Source: Proteiniclasticum aestuarii
GTDB taxonomy: Bacteria > Bacillota > Clostridia > Clostridiales > Clostridiaceae
Length of the DNA stretch: 64,000 nt
Direction of reading: 5' to 3'
Assembly: GCF_017368455.1 (NCBI RefSeq)
Contig: NZ_JAFNJU010000001.1
Coordinates: 434,001-498,000, forward strand
The notes under the pieces were generated by a model that was given only the letters and a program-made list of their open reading frames with translations, had not been told where the DNA came from and ran no database searches. Position 1 is the stretch's first letter. Each line of letters starts with the position of its first letter. Positions 36,948 through 43,710 of the stretch are shown here, piece by piece. A program made the position numbers and the translations under genes.

Positions 36948-37724
36948 CTAACCCATCTCGTTGGCCAAATCATCCAGAGGCAGAGATTTCTGATTCTCTT
37001 TCTCTGCTTCCTCAAGAAGTTGTTTCATTTCCATCTTCCTGATTTTCTCTTCCAGAAGCTTTTCCTCCAGCGTCAGCACATCCTCTAAAGTGACCTCTTC
37101 CCAGCGGTTCATGATGTTGAAGAGATTCACCACATCCTGCTCGTTGTACTTCATAATTCTGGTGATCTTTTCTTCCGGCATTCTATGAATGTAGCTATGG
37201 TCCTTGATGATCTTGGAGAATGTCTTCGCCAGGGTCATCCCGGAGATCAGTTCTCCGTCTCTTTCAATCTGGTGGAGTCTTTCCAGGTTCTTCAGACCAA
37301 TGTTCTTCTTGTACTTCGCTTCATACTCCTTCTGAATATCCACGAGCTCGAATTCTTCAGAAAAATCATATTCGATCTCATGCTTTTTGAAGAGATGATT
37401 GATGACCAGGAAATCATTGTTCCCGGAAAAAGTCACAAGATATTTTTTACCCATGGTCTTCATGGCTTCGAAATACTCTTTGGTCATCTTCAGTATCGCT
37501 CTTGCATCTTTTCTGTTTTCAATCATGTATTGCGTTGTCTCAATGGCCTTCTTCTCTTCCTGATATATCGCTGCCCCGAACACACCAATGGCTATGGGCT
37601 CTTTATATAGATAATGTTCCAGATCAAAAAAGATCGAATCCTTAATGATTTCTTCACCGCGGTATTTCAGGGTATACGCAGAAGAGTTGACGGCAACGGG
37701 AATTCTTTCCTGTTGTACCAGCAT
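36948..37724 (-). CDS. YprB-type RNase H-like (DEDD) nuclease-domain protein
   Basis: 258 residues. The exonuclease motifs of the YprB/RNase_H_2 family are visible: ExoI FFDLEH near residue 33, ExoII NNDF near 107 and ExoIII YNEQDVVNL near 200, giving the four acidic metal ligands. The last 50 residues are a Glu/Lys-rich coiled coil. Likely a 3'-5' exonuclease-like enzyme; the substrate is unknown. 23 bp downstream of the HAD gene with AGAGGGATG before the start, so part of that operon. Confidence 0.78.
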   Translation of the reverse strand: MLVQQERIPVAVNSSAYTLKYRGEEIIKDSIFFDLEHYLYKEPIAIGVFGAAIYQEEKKAIETTQYMIENRKDARAILKMTKEYFEAMKTMGKKYLVTFSGNNDFLVINHLFKKHEIEYDFSEEFELVDIQKEYEAKYKKNIGLKNLERLHQIERDGELISGMTLAKTFSKIIKDHSYIHRMPEEKITRIMKYNEQDVVNLFNIMNRWEEVTLEDVLTLEEKLLEEKIRKMEMKQLLEEAEKENQKSLPLDDLANEMG

Positions 37725-37747
37725 TCTTCATCCCTCTTTTCTTTCAA

Positions 37748-38473
37748 TTAATCTATGTCTAGATCATCAATCTTCACATGATAGATGATATCCTTTCTTT
37801 CCACCGCTACTTCCGCCTTCTTTCTCACTTCCGGATCCTGAAGCACCAGATTCACCAGTTCTCTTGTGGGGTTCACAAGCACCGGATGCCCCACCAGTTT
37901 GAACATGGTGAAATCCCCCGCTGTATCCCCATAGGCATAAGAGGCCTCAAGATCGATGTCGTAGAGATCTCTGAATTCGAAGATGGCATTCTGCTTCGAG
38001 TTTCCATCCCACATGGGCAGGACTTCACCGGTATAGCGCTCCTTTTCATCCATGGGATAAATGGATCCTCTATAGTCGTCGAAATCATGAAGACTGGCCA
38101 TCTCTCTGACAAGCTCGATGGGGCTGCCTGATATAGTGAGGACCTTGTGGCCTTCATTTTTGTGCCATTTGATTCTATTTCTGGTGAAGAGATAGTTTCG
38201 AAGCCCCATATCCCGTACCACATTATGAATGATGTGTTCGATGAAACTGCGATGATATCCTTTGATCGCTAACGTATAGATATTCGCCATCTTGATCAGA
38301 TAGTCATCATAGGACCCTACTCTTCGATCATACTTGTCATAGTAGGGTTTCACCTGAGTGAACCAGTCCTCTTCCTTGATGATTTCACTCCGGATCATTC
38401 TCTTGAAAAGTTCCTTCATGAACACTTCTCTATAAAGTGTTCCATCGATATCGAAAAAAGCTGCTGTTTTCAT
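37748..38473 (-). CDS. HAD-IB family phosphatase
   Basis: 241 residues. HAD motif I FFDIDGTLY near residue 7, motif II VLTISGSP near 107, motif III Lys in the middle, and motif IV YGDTAGDFTMF near 188. The HAD-IB subgroup includes phosphoserine phosphatase-like and lipid-related hydrolases; no specific substrate can be given. ATG at 38473 sits behind GAGGAGGGACC; the open frame upstream overlaps pgmB and is not used. Follows pgmB by 23 bp. Confidence 0.85.
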   Translation of the reverse strand: MKTAAFFDIDGTLYREVFMKELFKRMIRSEIIKEEDWFTQVKPYYDKYDRRVGSYDDYLIKMANIYTLAIKGYHRSFIEHIIHNVVRDMGLRNYLFTRNRIKWHKNEGHKVLTISGSPIELVREMASLHDFDDYRGSIYPMDEKERYTGEVLPMWDGNSKQNAIFEFRDLYDIDLEASYAYGDTAGDFTMFKLVGHPVLVNPTRELVNLVLQDPEVRKKAEVAVERKDIIYHVKIDDLDID

Positions 38474-38496
38474 GAAAGGTCCCTCCTCATCATTCT

Positions 38497-39141
38497 TCAC
38501 TGGAAATCCAGAATGTTCATATCCAGATTTTTCAGGCTCTCTATGCACTTATCCGCTTCACCTATGATTCGTCCACTGACCGCCACCACTTTCATCCCAG
38601 CCCGTTTCGCCGACAGCACACCTGCCCTGCTGTCCTCAAAGACAGCGCATTCATCCGGTTCTATCTGAAGTTCCATGGCGCATACAAGATACACTTCCGG
38701 ATTGGGCTTTGGCGCTTTCACTTTGTGACCGTCGATGATCACATCAAAGTATTTCTTCAGCCCCGTCATTTCCAGCACCAGAGAAGTATTGTCGCTGGTG
38801 GAGGCGATGGCTGTTCTTAGTCCGTTGAACTTCAGCAGTTCCAGAAACTCCTCCACGCCTTCCAGCAGATACTCCTCATCGATTTCTGTGATATATTCGA
38901 GATACAGATTGTTCTTTTTTCGAAGGACCCGCATCTTCTCCACTTCACTCATGGTGATATTCTTCATCTGCAGGAGAATCTCCAGAGACTTTGAACGTGC
39001 AACCCCCTTGATCTGTTCATTGTCCTCAACAGAAAACTCTTTCCCCAGTTCCCACAGTATTCTCTTCCACGCAAGATAATGAAATCTGTCCGTGTTGACC
39101 AAAACTCCATCCAGGTCAAAAACGACAGCCTTGATCCCCAT
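38497..39141 (-). CDS. pgmB: beta-phosphoglucomutase-like HAD hydrolase
   Basis: 214 residues with HAD motif I VFDLDGVLVNTDRFHYLAW, characteristic of beta-phosphoglucomutase (nucleophile Asp, acid/base Asp two residues on, then the T-D-x-x-H cap motif), motif II ASTSDN near 115, Lys and KPNPEVY near 147, and motif IV EDSRAGVLSAKRAGM. Interconverts beta-glucose 1- and 6-phosphate in maltose or trehalose use. No sugar transporter or phosphorylase is adjacent, so specificity is inferred from sequence alone. Confidence 0.82.
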   Translation of the reverse strand: MGIKAVVFDLDGVLVNTDRFHYLAWKRILWELGKEFSVEDNEQIKGVARSKSLEILLQMKNITMSEVEKMRVLRKKNNLYLEYITEIDEEYLLEGVEEFLELLKFNGLRTAIASTSDNTSLVLEMTGLKKYFDVIIDGHKVKAPKPNPEVYLVCAMELQIEPDECAVFEDSRAGVLSAKRAGMKVVAVSGRIIGEADKCIESLKNLDMNILDFQ

Positions 39142-39305
39142 ATACAACCTCCAAATGATAATAATCCTATTCTGAAAAATAATGAAAACATTGAAATTAT
39201 AGAATCAATGATACCATATTTCTTCCTGTTATTCATATTATAGCGTATCTTTTGATGTATCCATAGAATTTCTGTTTGTTAATTTTCTGACATTTCAATA
39301 TGCTG

Positions 39306-39334
39306 TTGACTCATAAGCCACAAAGTAATATAAT
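39306..39334 (+). promoter_or_regulatory. sigma-A promoter of feoAB
   Basis: TTGACT (39306-39311), 17-nt spacer, perfect TATAAT (39329-39334), 43 bp upstream of feoA. Confidence 0.85.
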
Positions 39335-39345
39335 ATTCTAGTAAT

Positions 39346-39360
39346 TGATAATGATTTTCA
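39346..39360 (+). promoter_or_regulatory. Fur box upstream of feoA
   Basis: TGATAATGATTTTCA matches the 7-1-7 Fur consensus TGATAATnATTATCA at all but one position. It covers the expected transcription start, so iron-bound Fur would repress feoAB. Confidence 0.8.
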
Positions 39361-39377
39361 ATAGGACGGTGTAGAAT

Positions 39378-39605
39378 ATGTGTGTGAATGATTTAAAGCT
39401 CGGAGAAAAGGCGTTTGTGCGAAATGTCTTTGGTGATGAGAAGCTGGTGAAGAGATTATCTGCCCTGGGCTGTACAGAAGGCTGTCAGATCGAGGTAGTA
39501 AACAGAGCTCCTTTCGGAGATCCCATCGTGTTATCTCTCAGAGGTTCGAGCATGGCTATAAGAAAGAAAGATGCCGGCAGCATAATGGTGGAGGCTTCTT
39601 TTTAA
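39378..39605 (+). CDS. feoA: ferrous iron transport accessory protein FeoA
   Basis: 75-residue SH3-like protein that supports FeoB at the membrane. Typical features: GEKAFVRNVFGDEKLVKRLSALG and EVVNRAPFGDPIVLSLRG segments. Overlaps feoB by 1 nt (TAATG). Preceded by a consensus promoter and a Fur box. Confidence 0.92.
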   Translation: MCVNDLKLGEKAFVRNVFGDEKLVKRLSALGCTEGCQIEVVNRAPFGDPIVLSLRGSSMAIRKKDAGSIMVEASF

Positions 39606-41356
39606 TGAAAAATATTGCGTTAATCGGTAACCCTAACGTAGGGAAAACCACTCTTTTCAACCTGCTCACCGGGTCCAACCAGTATGTCGGTAACTGGCCA
39701 GGTGTGACCGTGGAGAAAAAAGAGGGTTACCATAATGATATAAAAGTAACGGATTTACCAGGTATCTATGCATTAGATACCTATTCTAATGAGGAGAAAG
39801 TTTCCAAGGATTTTCTTGAAAACGGAAAGCCGGATCTGATTCTCAATATTGTGGATGCATCCAATCTGGAAAGAAACCTGTATCTCACCACTCAGATTCT
39901 CAAATACAATATTCCAGTGATCATCGCAATGAATATGCTGGATATCGCCGATCTGAAGGGTATGGACATCAATCCGGAAATTCTGGAGGAAGAGCTTGGC
40001 ATCAGAGTGATCCCCATCATGGCCACAAAGGGCCAGGGAATCGAAAAACTCAAGGAGGCTCTTGAAGAAAAGGACATTTTTACGAAGCCGAAACTGGGAG
40101 ATTTTCCGGATGAAAAAACTGCCTATGAGGAAATCAACAAAATCCTTTCAAAAGCATCAAAGATGGTCAAGGAGTCCCAGTCGGTGACAAGAAAAATCGA
40201 CAAAGTCGTTCTGAACCCCATACTGGCCTACCCCATTTTTATCCTGATGATCTATCTGGTATTTAAGCTGACATTCAGCTGGGTGGGCGCTCCCCTTTCA
40301 GATCTTCTGGACGCCTATGTGCTCACAGGAATCTCTGACTTCATGACAGGAATCCTTTCCACAAGCAGCCCCTGGTTCCAGTCCCTGATCATCGACGGAA
40401 TCATCGGTGGTGTGGGTGCGATACTGGTCTTTCTTCCCATCATCATGGTGATGTTTGCCGCCATATCCATTCTGGAAGATTCCGGATACATGGCACGTGG
40501 TGCATTCATCATGGACAAGCTCATGCGAAAGATCGGCCTTTCAGGAAAAGCATTCATTCCCATCCTCATGGGATTCGGATGCACCGTTCCTGCCATCATG
40601 GCCGCCAGAACCCTTGAAAGTGAGAAGGACAGAAAGCTCACCGCTCTGCTGGCTCCTTTCATGTCCTGCAACGCAAAGCTTCCTGTGTACATCCTTTTCG
40701 GAACCATCTTCTTCAGGAATCATGCGGAGCTCGCAGTCATGGGCCTCTACCTCTTTGGAGGACTTGTGGCCATAATCATGGGCATGCTTCTGAAAACCAC
40801 GATCTTCAAGAAGGATGAAGAGCCCTTCATCATCGAACTGCCTGAATATAAAGTGCCTTCCTTCGGTCTGGTGGCAAGCAGCACATGGGACAAAGGAAAA
40901 GGTTTCATCCGTAAGGCATCCACCATCATTTTCTCCCTTTCCGTATTCGTCTGGTTCCTGTCTAACTTCAATGCAGGTGGACTTTCAGAGATGGGAGACA
41001 GTTTCCTGGCAGGGTTCGGTTCCCTACTTGCACCGATCTTTGCTCCTCTGGGATTCGGCACCTGGGAAGCCGCTGTATCCCTTGTTACAGGAATCATGGC
41101 CAAGGAAGTGGTTTTATCCACCATGGGGGTCATCTACGGTGGAGATCTGGGCATGATCCTTCCTACCCTGTTTACACAGCTGACCGCAGCCAGTTTTCTG
41201 GTTTTCGTTCTTCTGTATACCCCTTGCGTCGCTACCATCGCAACAATCAAAAAGGAATATGGAGCCAGATTCGCCGTTTTCAGCTCCTTCTTCTACTTTG
41301 GTGTTGCTTGGGTGATGTCCCTTCTGGTATTCCAGATCGGTTCACTGTTCTTATAG
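39605..41356 (+). CDS. feoB: ferrous iron transporter FeoB (short form)
   Basis: GTP-dependent Fe(II) importer. N-terminal G domain with GNPNVGKTTLFNLLTG (residues 8-23), DLPGIYAL near 51, NMLD near 115, then a short linker (about 160-205, shorter than the usual GDI region), and a membrane domain of 8 or more helices with the two gate motifs (GFGCTVPAIMAAR near 325 and the paired segment LYTPCVATIATIKKE near 540). 583 residues is compact for the family. Part of feoA-feoB-Cys-rich partner. Confidence 0.94.
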   Translation: MKNIALIGNPNVGKTTLFNLLTGSNQYVGNWPGVTVEKKEGYHNDIKVTDLPGIYALDTYSNEEKVSKDFLENGKPDLILNIVDASNLERNLYLTTQILKYNIPVIIAMNMLDIADLKGMDINPEILEEELGIRVIPIMATKGQGIEKLKEALEEKDIFTKPKLGDFPDEKTAYEEINKILSKASKMVKESQSVTRKIDKVVLNPILAYPIFILMIYLVFKLTFSWVGAPLSDLLDAYVLTGISDFMTGILSTSSPWFQSLIIDGIIGGVGAILVFLPIIMVMFAAISILEDSGYMARGAFIMDKLMRKIGLSGKAFIPILMGFGCTVPAIMAARTLESEKDRKLTALLAPFMSCNAKLPVYILFGTIFFRNHAELAVMGLYLFGGLVAIIMGMLLKTTIFKKDEEPFIIELPEYKVPSFGLVASSTWDKGKGFIRKASTIIFSLSVFVWFLSNFNAGGLSEMGDSFLAGFGSLLAPIFAPLGFGTWEAAVSLVTGIMAKEVVLSTMGVIYGGDLGMILPTLFTQLTAASFLVFVLLYTPCVATIATIKKEYGARFAVFSSFFYFGVAWVMSLLVFQIGSLFL

Positions 41357-41365
41357 GAGGATGTA

Positions 41366-41560
41366 ATGGAAATCATCATAACCATAGGAATTGTAGCTGC
41401 TGCACTCTTTTTTCTCATGAAGAAGATCAGAGCCACCAAGAATGCGGACTGCAGTACATGCAGAACCTGTGATACGGACTGTTCCATCTATACTCCGGAA
41501 AGAGCCATGGGCATAGAATTCATAAATCGTGAGGAAGAAAAGAAAACAGCAGACAATTAG
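41366..41560 (+). CDS. FeoB-associated Cys-rich membrane protein
   Basis: 64 residues: one transmembrane helix (about 2-19), a basic patch, then four Cys in the pattern C-x2-C-x2-C-x3-C (about 29-39). This is the small partner often encoded just after feoB in Firmicutes. Proposed to help iron handling at the cytoplasmic face; the mechanism is not established. 9 bp after feoB, with GGAGGATG upstream. Confidence 0.85.
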   Translation: MEIIITIGIVAAALFFLMKKIRATKNADCSTCRTCDTDCSIYTPERAMGIEFINREEEKKTADN

Positions 41561-41578
41561 AATATAAAGTAATGGTCA

Positions 41579-41609
41579 GGAGCGATTCTCGCAGGAATCG
41601 TTCCTTTTT
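41579..41609 (+). terminator. terminator of the feo operon
   Basis: GGAGCGATTC/GAATCGTTCC stem (one G-U pair), 6-nt loop, followed by TTTTTA; 19 bp after the last feo gene. Confidence 0.88.
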
Positions 41610-41723
41610 AATGCATTTACATTGATGGGTGTGCAGCCTGCTCTTTACGCAAGGAGCCTATCAAAAATGGCCGGTTTCATGATAGAATTAGAATAACAAT
41701 GAAACATCAAGGCGGTGATCCAA

Positions 41724-42650
41724 TTGAAATTTGTGACCCTATCAAGAGATACGGGAAGTTTAGGCGATGATATTGCGAAAGGTCTTGCTGAAGCGCTTCA
41801 TGCACAGCATATCACCAGAGATTCTGCACTGAAGAACTGGTACCCTGAAATCGCCAATGCCCATGAGCTGCACATGCTTTCCGAAAGTCCCGGATACTAC
41901 CTGAAGACCTCCGTAAGTGGAACTTCCTTTCAGGATTTTCTGGAAAAGAAGCTTCAAGAAGTTGTTGAGAAGGAAACGGCGGTCATCAGCGGTCTGGGTT
42001 CCCAGCTGATCTTCCAGGATCACAAGGATGCTCTGCACGTGAAAATCACAGGGTCCAAGATGGTTCGCATGGATCGGATGATCCGTCGCAGCAGACTTTC
42101 CCGTGAGGATGCGGAGAAGATTCTGGAGCACACCGACCGAAGACACAGACGATACATTCAGCTCCTGTATGGCACCGACTGGATGGATCCCCTCCTCTAC
42201 CACCTGACCATCAATACGGACAAAGTAGACACCAGGGAAGCCATCAGTATGATTCTTGATCTGTTTCACAAAAGCACCGCACACAGAAACGATAGTGAGG
42301 AAGATGACCAGCCTCAGGAGATCCACTTCAAGAACGAGTCCGAAGAAGAGTTTGCAAAGGTCCTTGACTTGTATAACCTGGAGTGGGAATACGAGCCTCG
42401 CACCTTCCCTTTGAAATGGGATTCGGAAGGAAACATCACCCAGGCTTTCTCTCCGGACTTCTATCTGCCTCGCTTCAACACCTATATCGAACTCACCATC
42501 ATGAACCAGAAGTACACCGCCATCAAGAGAAAGAAGATGGCGCTGCTGAAGAAACTCTATCCGGGAACAAATATCAGCATCGTATATAAGAACGATTTTC
42601 ACAGTCTGGTGGAGCGATTTGCGCAATGGGGGGGGCCTGTAGATGAATAA
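41724..42650 (+). CDS. cytidylate-kinase-like domain fused to PD-(D/E)XK-like domain
   Basis: 308 residues. Residues 1-185 resemble the cytidylate kinase-like family (FVTLSRDTGSLGDDIAKGLAE at the start; DRMIRRSRLSREDAEKILEH and TDRRHRRYIQLLYGTDWMD at 117-154), but the P-loop equivalent GSLGDD lacks the usual Gly-Gly and basic residue. Residues about 203-300 look like a TnsA/Vsr-type PD-(D/E)XK fold: helix Glu at 207-209, SPDFYLP (D245), YIELT (E256), with Lys at 263-270 instead of the usual E-x-K. TTG at 41724 is chosen because AGGCGGTGATC is spaced for it and overlaps the alternative GTG at 41715. Overlaps hpt by 8 nt. Function unknown; domain calls are by eye. Confidence 0.7.
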   Translation: MKFVTLSRDTGSLGDDIAKGLAEALHAQHITRDSALKNWYPEIANAHELHMLSESPGYYLKTSVSGTSFQDFLEKKLQEVVEKETAVISGLGSQLIFQDHKDALHVKITGSKMVRMDRMIRRSRLSREDAEKILEHTDRRHRRYIQLLYGTDWMDPLLYHLTINTDKVDTREAISMILDLFHKSTAHRNDSEEDDQPQEIHFKNESEEEFAKVLDLYNLEWEYEPRTFPLKWDSEGNITQAFSPDFYLPRFNTYIELTIMNQKYTAIKRKKMALLKKLYPGTNISIVYKNDFHSLVERFAQWGGPVDE

Positions 42651-43161
42651 TCTTGGTAAAACAATCTTCACGGAGGACGAAATCAGAAAAAGAGTTCAGG
42701 AAACTGCAGAGGAAATCAATGCCTATTATAAGGATGAGGAGCTCATCATCATCAGTATTCTCAAAGGGTCTATCTATTTTCTCTCAGATCTTACAAGACA
42801 TCTCACCATGCCCGTCAAGCTGGATTTTCTTTCCATCGGTGTCAAAAAGGATCAGGAAAAGCATCGAGTGGTCACCTATATCAAGGATCTTGATCTGGAC
42901 ATCACAGGCAGAAACGTCCTCCTTCTGGAGGATGTGGTCGGTACGGGTCTGACCATCGGATATGTCCTGCAGCATCTGGAGTCCTTCCAGCCTAAAAGCC
43001 TTCGGGTCTGTACCCTTCTGGACAACCCTGCAAAGAGACTGCTGAATTTCGACATTCACCATATCTGCTTCACCATGCCCGATCTCTTTGTTGTGGGTTA
43101 CGGACTGGACTACAATGAAAGATATCGCAATCTCAGAGAGATTGTGGAATACAGAAAATAG
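42643..43161 (+). CDS. hpt: hypoxanthine phosphoribosyltransferase-like protein (variant)
   Basis: 172 residues with clear HPRT features: the LKGSIYFLSDL loop (40-50) and C-terminal PDLFVVGYGLDYNERYRNL. The PRPP motif reads LLLEDVVGTGLT (93-104): the E-D pair is kept but the usual Asp before TG, the proposed general base, is Gly100. The flexible VSSYG loop is also replaced by FLSIGVKKD. It may have altered activity or regulate rather than catalyse purine salvage. Start preceded by a G-run and overlapping the fusion gene; the terminator follows immediately. Confidence 0.82.
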   Translation: MNNLGKTIFTEDEIRKRVQETAEEINAYYKDEELIIISILKGSIYFLSDLTRHLTMPVKLDFLSIGVKKDQEKHRVVTYIKDLDLDITGRNVLLLEDVVGTGLTIGYVLQHLESFQPKSLRVCTLLDNPAKRLLNFDIHHICFTMPDLFVVGYGLDYNERYRNLREIVEYRK

Positions 43162-43165
43162 AAAA

Positions 43166-43217
43166 TGCTCAAAAAACAAGAGGCTTTCTCCATAGAGATT
43201 GCCTCTTGTTTTTGAGC
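43166..43217 (+). terminator. large hairpin after hpt
   Basis: Perfect stem of about 18-19 bp (GCTCAAAAAACAAGAGGC paired with GCCTCTTGTTTTTGAGC) with a 16-nt loop, 5 bp after the hpt stop. The T-run lies within the stem. Confidence 0.8.
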
Positions 43218-43579
43218 ATAAGGGAGCTCCAACGAACCTTCATCGAGTTCCTTCTTAGTTCTGCCATGTTCTTCGTTTCCACTTAAATAGTCATTTTCTT
43301 AAATACTTCATCTGCTAAGATACTTGGTACTAATTGTTTACTATAGTCTTTTTCCATTTCTGGATATACTAGATTTTTTACTTTCTTGTGTATATTGTTC
43401 AATGTTTCTGGACATATGGTAAGTCGATTTTTCTCTTTCACTTTTCAGGTATAGCAGATTTTGGGTCTACCGTATCTAAGTTTCCTATTAAGTTTTGTTT
43501 CTGAATACAGCTTCCGTAAGCTTTCCGTCTTAGGTATTCCTTGGAGCTTATTTATATGATAGCAGAATTTACTGATAAT
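43215..43579 (-). pseudogene. decayed reading frame of unknown origin
   Basis: On the minus strand one frame runs from 43579 to a TAA at 43283-43285 with an in-frame TGA at 43445-43447. It encodes a Lys-rich sequence (RKLRYGRPKICY, then RLTICPETLNNIHKK, then SILADEVFKKM). After a frameshift near 43290 a second stretch (GNEEHGRTKKELDEG) continues to about 43215. No start or ribosome site fits. It could be the remains of a transposase or other accessory gene; I cannot name the family. The rest of 43218-43701 shows nothing else but short repeats. Confidence 0.35.
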
Positions 43580-43667
43580 TTAAAGGGCGGAGAAAGAGAA
43601 ATGGCTCTTCCCTGCTTCTCCTATGTATAATTATCTCTATTTCTCTCCTTTTCTCGTAAAATCATAA

Positions 43668-43710
43668 ATAATTATTCTTTTTCCGTGCAAAATATGCATA
43701 ATTATTCTTT
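43668..43710. repeat. 13-bp direct repeat at the end of the glycosidase gene
   Basis: ATAATTATTCTTT occurs at 43668-43680 and 43698-43710, 30 bp apart; the second copy contains the stop codon of the gene ending at 43702. May be a small tandem duplication. Confidence 0.6.

Noticed and set aside
41760-42671. 303-codon open frame on the minus strand opposite the kinase-like fusion
   Set aside because: No start signal; the plus-strand frame has a strong ribosome site, recognisable motifs and overlap with hpt.
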